Assembly (NCBI GenBank): GCA_046538075.1
Contig: JBKHJN010000007.1
Span: 23,291 to 87,290 of the forward strand
Reading direction: 5' to 3'
DNA from: Desulfobacca_B sp046538075
GTDB taxonomy: Bacteria > Desulfobacterota > Desulfobaccia > Desulfobaccales > Desulfobaccaceae
DNA: 64,000 nucleotides
Shown here: one piece after another, positions 52,815 through 61,639 of the stretch
Position numbering within the stretch: the first letter of the stretch is position 1
Layout: every line of letters starts with the position of its first letter
The notes under the pieces: generated by a model
Database searches by the model: none
What the model was told of the DNA's origin: nothing
The model's input: only the letters and a program-made list of their open reading frames with translations
Translations under genes and position numbers: made by a program

Positions 52815-53831
52815 ATGCTGGAAGAGTTAACAAATCTGGAGCACCAGGCCCTTGCCGAGATCGCCCAAGCCGTTGACGACGCGGCCCTGGAACGGCTGCG
52901 GGTTTACTATCTGGGGCGCAAAGGGGCGCTTACCAAGATCTTGCGTTCGGTGCGGGAGCTGCCCCCGGAGTTGCGCCCCCAGGTGGGCCAGGAAGCCAAC
53001 CGGGTCAAACAGGTCCTAGAACAGGCCCTCAGCACGGCCCAGGAGCTCCTCCAGGAAGCGGCGCGGCAACGGCAACGCCGGGTGGTCGGCCTGGACGTTA
53101 CCTTACCGGGGCGGCGTCCGCCTTGGGGCCGCCTGCACCCCATCACCCGGATTACCCGCGAAATCTGTGACATTTTTATCCGCCTGGGCTTTGAAGTGGT
53201 CGAAGGCCCGGAAGTGGAGACCGACTACTATAATTTTGAGGCGCTCAACATCCCCAAGGATCATCCGGCCCGGGATATGCAAGACACCTTTTATATCTCG
53301 GAAAATGTCGTTTTGCGGACCCATACCTCACCCATGCAAATCCGGGTGATGGAAAAACAACCGCCGCCGGTCCGGATCATCGCCCCCGGCAAGACCTATC
53401 GCCGCGATTCCGATCTGACCCACACCCCAATGTTCCATCAGGTGGAAGCCTTGCTGGTGGATAAAGACATCACTTTTGCCGACCTCAAGGGAGTGTTGAC
53501 GGTCTTTGTCCATCAGATCTTCGATCCTTCCGTGGGCCTGCGCTTCCGGCCCAGTTACTTTCCCTTTACCGAACCCAGCGCCGAAGTCGATATCGCCTGC
53601 GTCATCTGCGGCGGAGCCGGTTGTCGGGTCTGCAAGGAGACCGGCTGGCTGGAGGTCATCGGGGCCGGCATGGTCCACCCCGAGGTCTTCCGCTTTGTCG
53701 GCTATGACCCCGAGGTTTACACCGGCTTTGCCTTCGGGCTGGGCATCGAACGCATCGCCATGCTCAAACACGGCATCGACGACCTGCGCCTGTTCTTCGA
53801 AAACGACCTCCGTTTCCTGCGGCAGTTCTAG
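52815..53831 (+). CDS. pheS: Phenylalanyl-tRNA synthetase alpha subunit
   Basis: Catalytic subunit of the alpha2-beta2 enzyme. The 338-residue protein has a coiled-coil N-terminus (1-90) and class II motifs: VEGPEVETDYYNFEALNIPKD (shortened here), DSDLTHTPMFHQVEALLVD, PFTEPSAEVDI and FGLGIERIAMLKHGIDDLR. The start could be TTG 52812 or ATG 52815. The 3' neighbour pheT, normally next, is missing; the following gene is convergent. Confidence 0.95.
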   Translation: MLEELTNLEHQALAEIAQAVDDAALERLRVYYLGRKGALTKILRSVRELPPELRPQVGQEANRVKQVLEQALSTAQELLQEAARQRQRRVVGLDVTLPGRRPPWGRLHPITRITREICDIFIRLGFEVVEGPEVETDYYNFEALNIPKDHPARDMQDTFYISENVVLRTHTSPMQIRVMEKQPPPVRIIAPGKTYRRDSDLTHTPMFHQVEALLVDKDITFADLKGVLTVFVHQIFDPSVGLRFRPSYFPFTEPSAEVDIACVICGGAGCRVCKETGWLEVIGAGMVHPEVFRFVGYDPEVYTGFAFGLGIERIAMLKHGIDDLRLFFENDLRFLRQF

Positions 53832-54007
53832 AGATTAAATTAAATTGCCATCACACGGATATTTTTGTAAGGGCTTGATATATCATCCCCTTTAGGACTT
53901 GGTATCAGCCAGATTGTTGCCGTCGACCTTAATCAGAGTTTTAGTATTGGATTAACTTTTAGAGCAAGGGAAATGGTTGCGTTGCTAAAGGATAGCCGCG
54001 ACTTTGA

Positions 54008-55012
54008 TTACCCTCGGGCGAACACATCTCCGCTCAGATCCAGGCGCTCCCCGGCTAATAGCAGGTGGTAGCCCAGGGCGGCGACCATGGCGGCGTTGTC
54101 GGTGCAGCGTTGGGGTGGGGGAATGAACAGCTCAATGCCAGCCGCCCCAGCCTGGGCCTGCAGCACCTGCCGCAAGCGGCGGTTGGCGGCTACTCCACCA
54201 GCCACCACCAGCCTGGAGCTATGGGTCTGCTCTGCGGCCAGCAGGGCCCGGCTGACCAGAGAGTCCACCACGGCCTCCTGAAAGCTGGCGGCCAGGTCGG
54301 CGGCCCCGGGGCGCTGGCCGGGATGGAGAATTGCCGGATTTTTCTTGAGCAGATAGGCGACCGCAGTCTTGAGGCCGCTAAAGCTGAAGGTCAGCGGTTC
54401 CGGCTCAATCCGGGGCCGGGGCAGGGAAAAGGCCTTAAGGTCGCCACCTGCGGCCCGGGCTTCAATGGCCACGCCCCCTGGATAGCCCAGGTCCATGAGC
54501 TTGGCGACTTTATCGAAGGCCTCGCCGGCCGCATCGTCGCGGCTGCGGCCCAACAGGGTCATGTCCTGAAAGCTTGGCACATAATAGAGATTGCTATGGC
54601 CGCCGGAGACTACCAGGGCGACATAAGGGAAGGAAGGTGGCGGCTCTTCCAGGTAGGCGGCCAGGATATGGGCCTTGAGGTGATGGACCCCGACGATGGG
54701 CAGGTCCCGGGCATAAGCCAGGGCCTTGGCCACCGCAAAGCCGATTACCAGCGCCCCCACCAGCCCCGGGCCTTGGGTAACGGCGATGGCGTCGATGTCA
54801 CTCAGCGTCACCCCGGCCTGATCCAGGGCGGCGCGGATTACCGGCAGGATGTTCTCCTGGTGGCGCCGGGCCGCCAGTTCCGGGACCACCCCGCCATAGG
54901 CAGCATGCAGATCGAACTGGGTGGCGACAATATCGGACAGCACGGTCCGGCCATCGACCACCACTGCCGCGGCAGTCTCATCACAAGAAGTCTCAATCCC
55001 CAAAACCCGCAT
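54008..55012 (-). CDS. tsaD: tRNA N6-threonylcarbamoyladenosine transferase TsaD
   Basis: Transfers the threonylcarbamoyl group to adenosine 37 of tRNAs reading ANN codons. The 334-residue protein begins MRVLGIETSCDETAAAVV, has the metal ligands H111 and H115 (VHHLKAHILAAY), and VSGGHSNLYYVP and RLVVAGGVAANRRLR. It is complete. It lies convergent to pheS. MtaB (25.5 kb) modifies its product further. Confidence 0.96.
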   Translation of the reverse strand: MRVLGIETSCDETAAAVVVDGRTVLSDIVATQFDLHAAYGGVVPELAARRHQENILPVIRAALDQAGVTLSDIDAIAVTQGPGLVGALVIGFAVAKALAYARDLPIVGVHHLKAHILAAYLEEPPPSFPYVALVVSGGHSNLYYVPSFQDMTLLGRSRDDAAGEAFDKVAKLMDLGYPGGVAIEARAAGGDLKAFSLPRPRIEPEPLTFSFSGLKTAVAYLLKKNPAILHPGQRPGAADLAASFQEAVVDSLVSRALLAAEQTHSSRLVVAGGVAANRRLRQVLQAQAGAAGIELFIPPPQRCTDNAAMVAALGYHLLLAGERLDLSGDVFARG

Positions 55013-55070
55013 GGCTGATCTTTATTTTGCCAGAGGAAAAATGCAGGCTGCGGCCCGGTTCTCGGAGCTG

Positions 55071-56798
55071 CTAGCTTTCCAGGGCATTGAGCATCAGGGT
55101 GATGGGCTTGGCATCAGCACCGGCCCCGGAAAACTGGATCGGCCCCGGAAACCGATAGTCATCCTCCATGGCCCACTTTTTCCGCTCCTGGTGCAGAATC
55201 TTGAAGGCCGGAGATTCGAGATCGACCTTCTGCTTCTGAATCACCAGTTCCAGGCGGCCCTTGCGCTCTTCCAGGTGCATCAGCGGCGCCAGCGGGATGC
55301 CGATGGGTTGCCATTCTTCTATGGGCTTGTGCAGATCCTTGATGGCCGCCATGTATCCGGTGGCGCCGTTGGCCAACAGGCTAAAGGCGGTACGGCCCAG
55401 ATTATAGGTATAGTCACAATCGAACTTGGTCGGGAAGGTGCCCCGGCCATCGTAGCCATAATAGTGGTTTTGAGTACGAAAAGAGCCCTTATAAATCCCC
55501 CGGGCCCGCTGCTTGCGCAGATAGGTGGCAACCATATCCAACAGGATTCTTTCGGTATTGACCAGAGCATATTGGAAATTGCCATGCGCATCCCGCGGCA
55601 AGAGTAGACCGGTCTGCAGGCGAGGCGGCAACCCTAAAAAGATGCGGCTGTCGTAGTCTCGCCAGATATCGCTGTTGTCAATCAATTGCACCTGATCCTC
55701 AAACGGCAGCTTATGAAAGGATTCTTCCTCGGCGGCTTCACGATTATAGGCGGCGATGATGTAGCTGATTTTGATGATCAAACAATTAATCTCGTGGATG
55801 AACTCCAGGATGCCCTCGGGAATCAGGACAGTTCCATAATTTTTGCCGATTTGGGCGCGCTCCACGATGATATCGGCGATCAGCCGCACCACCTGGTGAA
55901 TGGTATATTCTTTTTCTTCGATTTCCTCGCCGATCAGGATGACGTTGGGATGGGTCTGAAAGGCCACTTCCAGGGCGATGTGGCTGGCGCTGCGCCCCAT
56001 CAACCGGTTAAAATGCCAGTATTTCAGGTCTGATTTGCAATCCGAGTTGAGGTTGCCGACTTCGGTGGCGAAGGCCATGCAGGCCGAGTGATAGCCGAAG
56101 GGAATCTGACAGAGGCCGGGGACCTGCAAATCGCCGTCGATGGTCTTGGGAATGCCGATGACCCGGGTCCCCAGATCGTGCAGGTTTTCGGCCAGAAAAG
56201 CAGCATTGGTATTGGAATCATCGCCGCCGACGATGACCAGGCCGGACAGCTGCAGATCAGCACAGGTCTGACGGCATTGTTCCATTTTTTCCGGGGTGTC
56301 GATCTTGTCCCGGCCGGTGCCCAGCATGTGGAAGCCGCCGGAATTTTTGTAATGGGCCACCATATCGTCGGTAATTTCCGTATGCTTGTTGGTAATGATC
56401 CCCTTAGGCCCGGCCAGAAAGCCGATCAGGCGATTGTCGGGATGGGCCTGCTTGGCAGCCTCAAAAACTCCGGCAATGACATTGTGCCCACCTGGAGCCG
56501 GCCCCCCGGAAAGGACAATACCCAAGCGGCAGGGCTGCTTGAGACGGAATTCAGCCTGACCGGGAATAATTTCGATTAATTGATTCTGGCTCACTAACGG
56601 CAACTGTTCCTGGGCGGACCGCAATACTTCCAGCTCAAACCCGGTCAAGGGACGGGTCGCCCCCGGGCCGGGCTGTAACCGGGCACATGCACATGGTTGA
56701 TATGCTCTTCTCTCCGCTCTGATCGGGCTTTCGGAACTCAATAATTGGGCAATCTGTTCCTGAGAATAATTAGTCTGCAGCTTGGGTTCAGCGGTCAT
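55071..56798 (-). CDS. pfp: Pyrophosphate-dependent phosphofructokinase, long form
   Basis: Reversibly phosphorylates fructose 6-phosphate with pyrophosphate. The 575-residue protein belongs to the long (beta-subunit-like) class: SGGPAPGGHNVIAGVFEA (97-114), GGDDSNTNAAFLAENL (191-206), PKTIDGDL (217-224) and ILIGEEIEEKEYT. The Asp in GGDDS in place of Gly in GGDGS marks pyrophosphate rather than ATP use. AAGGAG stands 7 bases before ATG. It saves energy in anaerobes and could work in either direction with pyruvate kinase. Confidence 0.92.
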   Translation of the reverse strand: MTAEPKLQTNYSQEQIAQLLSSESPIRAERRAYQPCACARLQPGPGATRPLTGFELEVLRSAQEQLPLVSQNQLIEIIPGQAEFRLKQPCRLGIVLSGGPAPGGHNVIAGVFEAAKQAHPDNRLIGFLAGPKGIITNKHTEITDDMVAHYKNSGGFHMLGTGRDKIDTPEKMEQCRQTCADLQLSGLVIVGGDDSNTNAAFLAENLHDLGTRVIGIPKTIDGDLQVPGLCQIPFGYHSACMAFATEVGNLNSDCKSDLKYWHFNRLMGRSASHIALEVAFQTHPNVILIGEEIEEKEYTIHQVVRLIADIIVERAQIGKNYGTVLIPEGILEFIHEINCLIIKISYIIAAYNREAAEEESFHKLPFEDQVQLIDNSDIWRDYDSRIFLGLPPRLQTGLLLPRDAHGNFQYALVNTERILLDMVATYLRKQRARGIYKGSFRTQNHYYGYDGRGTFPTKFDCDYTYNLGRTAFSLLANGATGYMAAIKDLHKPIEEWQPIGIPLAPLMHLEERKGRLELVIQKQKVDLESPAFKILHQERKKWAMEDDYRFPGPIQFSGAGADAKPITLMLNALES

Positions 56799-56938
56799 CT
56801 AAATTCTCCTTATTGGCTAATTAGTTTAGCTAGGAAATCATATATATCCTTAGATCTAAAATCTTGAACGGGTCCGGAATGCCAGAAGCAGGAGGAACTG
56901 CCTGCCTCCGGCCTATCTTCCATGAACAGAGTAAATTA

Positions 56939-57544
56939 TCAATCATTATCTGTTACTTGAGGCTCTAATTCATTATCGGGCTCTGCCGAAATGGTCAGAT
57001 GTGGTCGGATGTCTGCCAACTTATTCGGTCCGATGCCGTTAACCCGTGTGAGCTCCTTGATCTGGCTAAAGGGGCCGTTAGCAGCACGATATTGGATGAT
57101 GCGCTCCGCCAGCACCGGCCCGATGCCGGGGATGGCCTGCAAATCGGCCATTCCGGACCGGTTGAGATCAAGGGGTAAACCCAGTACCAGCAGTGTCGCT
57201 CCCGGCATGCGGTCCTGAGTAACCGACCCATCCGGAGCCACCATAATCCGGCTGCCATTGGTTAGAGGCTGGGGCAGGGCCGGCGGGGAGCCGGGTCCGC
57301 CAGCCGCCCGCCAGATATGTTGTATCTCCAAAGGTTGATGAAAATCATAAACTCCCGGCCGGGCCACGGCGCCGTCTATCTCCACCCAATAAATTTGCCG
57401 GGGTGCGGCTGAGGACGCCCTACCCATTTTTAACAGGCCGCTCCGCCAGAGCAAGAGCCCCATCAGGATAACGCCGAGCAGCAGGATCACCCCCTGTTGG
57501 GAGCGGACCAGGTGCTCTTTAGGATTGGCTGGACTTACGCTCAT
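56939..57544 (-). CDS. ComEA-like protein with SLBB and helix-hairpin-helix domains
   Basis: The 201-residue protein has a TM helix (about 17-36), an SLBB-like beta domain (50-115), and a paired helix-hairpin-helix (125-185: LQAIPGIGPVLAERIIQYR and LTRVNGIGPNKLADIR) of the ComEA type. ComEA binds incoming DNA outside the cell membrane. The start lies inside cimA, overlapping it by 26 bases, which couples it to lysC-cimA. No other competence gene is near. Confidence 0.85.
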   Translation of the reverse strand: MSVSPANPKEHLVRSQQGVILLLGVILMGLLLWRSGLLKMGRASSAAPRQIYWVEIDGAVARPGVYDFHQPLEIQHIWRAAGGPGSPPALPQPLTNGSRIMVAPDGSVTQDRMPGATLLVLGLPLDLNRSGMADLQAIPGIGPVLAERIIQYRAANGPFSQIKELTRVNGIGPNKLADIRPHLTISAEPDNELEPQVTDND

Positions 57545-59171
57545 CCTTGAACAGTTTATAATTGATGCTGTCTACCAGGGCCTGCCAGGAGGCCTCGATA
57601 ATATCGCAGGAGACCCCGACCGTTCCCCAGCGGTCATTGGCATCCCGGGTCTCGATCAGTACCCGTACCTTGGCCTCAGTCCCGCCCGAGCCCGGTAAGA
57701 CCCGGACCTTATAGTCTTCCAGGCGCATCTCCGCCAACCGGGGGAAAAACCGCAACAACGCCTTTAACAGGGCATTATTTAAGGCGTGTACCGGGCCATT
57801 GCCCAGGGATGCGGTATGCACCTCGAACGACCCCACCCGCACCTGCACCGTGGCCTCGGGGATGGTGGAATTAACTGATCCCGATTTCTGATCAACCACC
57901 CGATATCCCTGGAGGTGGAAATATTCCTTGAACTGTCCAAACCCGGCCCGCAGCAACAACTCCAGTGAGGCATCGGCCCCCTCGAACTGGTAGCCCTGCG
58001 ATTCCAGTTGCTTGATTTTATCGAGGATATTATCCAACACCCCGGTGCTGGCCGGAGGCAGATTAATATTTAATTCTTTAATCATTTCCATAGCCGCAAA
58101 GACGCTGCGGTCATGGTCGGCGGGCTCCAGCTGCAAATCTTTGGCCTTGAGAAAAATGGTGCTCTTGCCGGATAGATCCGACACCGGAAATTTGCGGAAA
58201 TTACCGACGATTTCCGGGTTGATGTGTTCGTAGGCCCGGGGGTTGAGCTTGACCGCGGCGGCGTGGACCCCGCCCTTATGAGCAAAGGCGCTCTGGCCGA
58301 CGTAGGGTTGATAGCGGTTGGGGTGCATGTTGGCGATTTCATAAATATATCTGGATAATTCCGTGAGCCGCTTCAGGTTTTCGTCAGAGATGCAGTCATA
58401 CCCCAGTTTAATCTTGAGATTAGGAATAATCGAACACAGATTGGCGTTGCCACAGCGTTCCCCCACCCCATTGATGGTGCCCTGGACCTGTTCCACCCCT
58501 TGCTCCACCGCGGCGATGCTGTTGGCCACGGCCAGCTCCGAGTCGTTATGGGCATGGATTCCCAACGGTACTCCCGGGAAGCGCTCCTGCACCACCTTGA
58601 TAATTTCCACCAATTTGGAGGTCACCGTCCCGCCGTTGGTGTCGCACAGAATTAAACAATCCGCCCCCCCGGCAATGGCCGCTTCCAGGGTTTTCAAGGC
58701 ATATTCAGCATCATCCTGGAAGGCGTCAAAGAAATGCTCGGCATCATAAAGGAGCTCGACCACCCGCGGCTTCAGGTAGCGCAGGGAATGGGTGATGATC
58801 TCCAGATTGCGCTCCAGGCTGGTGCGCAATACCTCCTTGACATGAAAGGTCCAGGATTTGCCAAAAATAGTGATAACCGGCGCCCGGCTGATCAGCAACT
58901 CCTGGAAAATCGGATCTGTTTCCGGAGGGCGATCCTTATGATGGGTACTGCCAAAGGCGGTGATGATGCTCTGCCCCAGGTTATAATTATGAATCTCGGC
59001 AAAGAATTCCTTGTCGCGGGGGTTGGAACCGGGCCAACCGCCTTCGATGTAATCGATGCCCATCTGCGCCAGTTTTTTGGCAATGCGGATCTTGTCTGCC
59101 AAAGAGAGGTTGAACTCTTCGGCCTGAGTGCCATCACGCAGGGTGGTATCATAGATTTTGACGCGTCGCAT
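57519..59171 (-). CDS. cimA: (R)-citramalate synthase
   Basis: LeuA-family enzyme condensing pyruvate and acetyl-CoA to citramalate for isoleucine synthesis, bypassing threonine. The 550-residue protein starts MRRVKIYDTTLRDGTQAEEF, has GIDYIEGGWPGSNPRD and the metal HxH in GIHAHNDSELAVAN, and a C-terminal regulatory domain (about 400-540). The TTLRDGTQAEEF and EGGWPGSNP patterns separate CimA from isopropylmalate synthase. AAGGACTGGTT precedes ATG. It lies 12 bases after lysC. Confidence 0.94.
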   Translation of the reverse strand: MRRVKIYDTTLRDGTQAEEFNLSLADKIRIAKKLAQMGIDYIEGGWPGSNPRDKEFFAEIHNYNLGQSIITAFGSTHHKDRPPETDPIFQELLISRAPVITIFGKSWTFHVKEVLRTSLERNLEIITHSLRYLKPRVVELLYDAEHFFDAFQDDAEYALKTLEAAIAGGADCLILCDTNGGTVTSKLVEIIKVVQERFPGVPLGIHAHNDSELAVANSIAAVEQGVEQVQGTINGVGERCGNANLCSIIPNLKIKLGYDCISDENLKRLTELSRYIYEIANMHPNRYQPYVGQSAFAHKGGVHAAAVKLNPRAYEHINPEIVGNFRKFPVSDLSGKSTIFLKAKDLQLEPADHDRSVFAAMEMIKELNINLPPASTGVLDNILDKIKQLESQGYQFEGADASLELLLRAGFGQFKEYFHLQGYRVVDQKSGSVNSTIPEATVQVRVGSFEVHTASLGNGPVHALNNALLKALLRFFPRLAEMRLEDYKVRVLPGSGGTEAKVRVLIETRDANDRWGTVGVSCDIIEASWQALVDSINYKLFKDERKSSQS

Positions 59172-59183
59172 AACCAGTCCTTA

Positions 59184-60422
59184 TTAATTTAGGGTTTTTC
59201 GAGGCCTGACATTCTCCAGGCCAAAGGCATCGTGGAGGATGCGCACCGCCAGTTCGGTGTACTTGTCTTCAATAACGCAGGAAACCTTGATCTCTGAGGT
59301 GCTGATCGTCAGGATATTGATATTTTCAGCGGCCAGGGTGGAAAACATCCGCGAGGCGACGCCAGCGTTATTGCGCATCCCGACCCCGACGATAGAGATC
59401 TTGGCGATATTTTCATCGCTGATCAGTCTGTCAGCGCCGATCTCCTGGGCTACCGGCTGGATCAGTTCCAGGGTCTTCTTCAAATCCCCCTTGGGGACCG
59501 TGAAGGTCAGGTCGGTAAGCCCTTCAATACTGGTGTTCTGGATTATCATGTCAACCACGATGTTGGCTTCGGCAATGGGATGGAAAAGCCGGGCGGCAAT
59601 GCCTGGAACGTCGGGTACCCTGGTTATGGTGACCCGGGCATCATTTTTACTATAGGTTACGCCTGTTACCAGGATATCTTCCATATCCTTATCCTCCTTT
59701 GTCACCAGGGTCCCTGGCCGATCCGTGAAACTAGAACGGACATGCAGGGGCACATTATAACGTTTGGCAAAACCGACGGAACGGATTTCCAGGACCTTGC
59801 TGCCCAAAGAAGCCAATTCCAGCATTTCGTCATAGGAGACGCGTTCTAATTTCCGGGATTGCGGACAGATGCGGGGATCACTGGTATAAACTCCTTCCAC
59901 ATCGGTATAGATCTCGCATAAGTCTGCCTTCAGGGCCGCGGCGATGGCCACCGCGGTGGTGTCCGATCCACCCCGCCCCAGGGTGGTGATATTGCCGACT
60001 TCGTCCACCCCCTGAAAGCCGGCAACGGTGACAATCCGGTCTTTTTTGAGTTCTTCCAGAATGCGGGCCGTATCAATGCCGATAATCCGGGCCCGGCCAT
60101 AAGCCTGATTAGTATAGATGCGAGCCTGATGACTGAGCAGCGAAGTGGCGGGAAGGCCTTGAGACTTTAGGAACATGCTAAACAGGGCGACGGTGACCTG
60201 CTCGCCGGTGGCCATCAGCACATCAAGCTCCCGGGCATCTGGGTCTTCGGCCACCTCCCGGGCCAACCTGATAAGACGGTCGGTTTCTCCGGCCATGGCC
60301 GACAGCACTACGACCATGCGGTGGCCATCCCGCCAGCCTTTGACCACCCGGTTGGCGACATTGGCGATGCGCTCTGGATCGGCTACCGAGGTGCCGCCAT
60401 ATTTTTGGACAATTAAGGCCAT
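59184..60422 (-). CDS. lysC: Aspartate kinase
   Basis: Phosphorylates aspartate for lysine, threonine and methionine. The 412-residue protein starts MALIVQKYGGTSVADPERI, has the nucleotide and substrate regions (GFQGVDEVGNITTLGRGGSDTT in part) and two C-terminal ACT domains for feedback inhibition (about 265-410). The start at 60422 is chosen by family similarity; the frame extends 14 codons upstream. It is the first gene of lysC-cimA-comEA, so aspartate-family and citramalate-derived synthesis are transcribed together. Confidence 0.95.
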   Translation of the reverse strand: MALIVQKYGGTSVADPERIANVANRVVKGWRDGHRMVVVLSAMAGETDRLIRLAREVAEDPDARELDVLMATGEQVTVALFSMFLKSQGLPATSLLSHQARIYTNQAYGRARIIGIDTARILEELKKDRIVTVAGFQGVDEVGNITTLGRGGSDTTAVAIAAALKADLCEIYTDVEGVYTSDPRICPQSRKLERVSYDEMLELASLGSKVLEIRSVGFAKRYNVPLHVRSSFTDRPGTLVTKEDKDMEDILVTGVTYSKNDARVTITRVPDVPGIAARLFHPIAEANIVVDMIIQNTSIEGLTDLTFTVPKGDLKKTLELIQPVAQEIGADRLISDENIAKISIVGVGMRNNAGVASRMFSTLAAENINILTISTSEIKVSCVIEDKYTELAVRILHDAFGLENVRPRKTLN

Positions 60423-60501
60423 CTGAGGCGATTCTCCTTGGAGAAAATATTCGTTATTGTACAAGCTTGAGGACAGGGAAGCAACCCTGTTAACGCCTCA
60501 G

Positions 60502-60507
60502 ATTATA
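60502..60507 (-). promoter_or_regulatory. Possible -10 box for lysC
   Basis: A consensus TATAAT on the minus strand at 60502-60507, with only a poor -35 upstream. A TTGACA (60545-60550) pairs instead with a weak TAGCCA at 17 bases. The leader to lysC contains a small hairpin ACAGGG/CCCTGT (60473-60490). Confidence 0.4.
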
Positions 60508-60562
60508 TAATAATTTCTAATTGGCTAAAGCAAACGGCAAATTTTGTCAAGCCAGGCATTGA

Positions 60563-60736
60563 TCAATGGCAGGATTGCAGCACTCCTGGAGTGCGGGTCC
60601 AGAGATGGGCGGCCTCATCCTGGTAAACGATGAGATAATAATCACAGTAGGGGCAGTCGAGTTTATTCCAACCCGGGGCTACCTGGAGCACCGATTCCTC
60701 CCCACAGTGGGGGCATTGAAAAAATACTTCTAACAT
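60563..60736 (-). CDS. Small zinc-ribbon protein
   Basis: A 57-residue protein with two cysteine pairs (FQCPHCGEESVLQV and LDCPYCDYYLIVY) able to form one zinc ribbon. The ATG at 60736 is taken as the start, with an in-frame TTG at 60751 as alternative; neither has a clear ribosome site. It stands between radC and lysC on the same strand. No family is certain. Confidence 0.6.
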   Translation of the reverse strand: MLEVFFQCPHCGEESVLQVAPGWNKLDCPYCDYYLIVYQDEAAHLWTRTPGVLQSCH

Positions 60737-60794
60737 CTTCTGGTCAATCAATATTTTCTTTTGGCCTCTCTTGGTTCAACCAGCAATTATGGTC

Positions 60795-61484
60795 TTATAG
60801 TAAGGAATTTTCCGCCAGGCTGAAATAACCCTGGCGGCCAATGATCAGGTGATCGTGGACCACCAGATTAAGGGTTTCGGCGGCCTGGATGATGGCCCGG
60901 GTCAGTTCCCGATCCGCGGCCGAAGGAGTCAGATTACCGCTGGGATGGTTGTGAACCAAGATCAGCCCGGTGGCTTTGTGTTGCAATGCCTTTTCCAGGA
61001 TCTTACGGGGATAGACCACCGCCTGGTCCACCGTGCCTTCCTGGATAACCTCTTCGGCGATGATTTCGTTCTGAGTATTTAAGAAGATTACCCGGAATTG
61101 CTCATCCTTTAAACCTCCCATGGAGACCCGGCAGTAGTCTACCAGGGCGGTCAGCGAAGGAATGCGCTGCCGCTTCAGGACTTCTTCCTTGAGATAATAT
61201 TCGGCGCAGGCCTTGGTCAGGCGAACCAGGGTAGCGGAATAATCTCTCAGGCCATCCACCTTGACCAGCTCCTCGAAGGGGGCATCCAGGACGCCGGTGA
61301 AGGAGCCGAAATGGGCCAACAGGCGTTTGGCCAGCGGTTTGACATCAGAATAAGGAATGGCAAAGGTGAGCAGCAACTCTAAAAGTTCGTAGTCCTGCAG
61401 TCCTTCCGGGCCGGCTTGCAGAAAGCGGTTCCGCAGCCGCTGTCGGTGGCCGTGATAATGGGGGGCTGTCTTGCCTGGTTTCAT
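60795..61484 (-). CDS. radC: RadC/JAB-domain protein
   Basis: The 229-residue protein has an N-terminal helix-hairpin-helix part (RLRNRFLQAGPEGLQDYELL) and the RadC JAMM-type metal motif HNHPSGNLTPSAAD near residue 170. RadC proteins were named for repair but this role was withdrawn for E. coli; the true function is unknown. The start MKPGKTAPHYHG at 61484 is chosen; a TTG 12 codons upstream would give a longer N-terminus. Confidence 0.9.
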   Translation of the reverse strand: MKPGKTAPHYHGHRQRLRNRFLQAGPEGLQDYELLELLLTFAIPYSDVKPLAKRLLAHFGSFTGVLDAPFEELVKVDGLRDYSATLVRLTKACAEYYLKEEVLKRQRIPSLTALVDYCRVSMGGLKDEQFRVIFLNTQNEIIAEEVIQEGTVDQAVVYPRKILEKALQHKATGLILVHNHPSGNLTPSAADRELTRAIIQAAETLNLVVHDHLIIGRQGYFSLAENSLL

Positions 61485-61540
61485 ATCCCATATATAGTAG
61501 TTTTTTGGTTTATTTGTCAATCAGGCAGAAGCTGATCCAG

Positions 61541-61576
61541 AAAAAAAGCCGGGCAGGGCATAATCCCTACCCGGCT
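61541..61576 (-). terminator. Rho-independent terminator of cooS
   Basis: On the minus strand a stem AGCCGGG plus AGGG pairs with CCCT plus CCCGGCT (with a single mismatch between), followed by seven Ts (61541-61547). It lies 64 bases after the cooS stop and shows that radC is transcribed separately. Confidence 0.9.
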
Positions 61577-61639
61577 CACCTTAGGCAAAGCGTAGTTTGA
61601 AAAGCTCCTGACAGTTAAGCGTCAGGACGTTTATAAGGT

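Noticed and set aside
54065..55018. Open frame of 317 codons opposite tsaD
   Set aside because: It is the antisense of a clear tsaD gene, with low-complexity composition.
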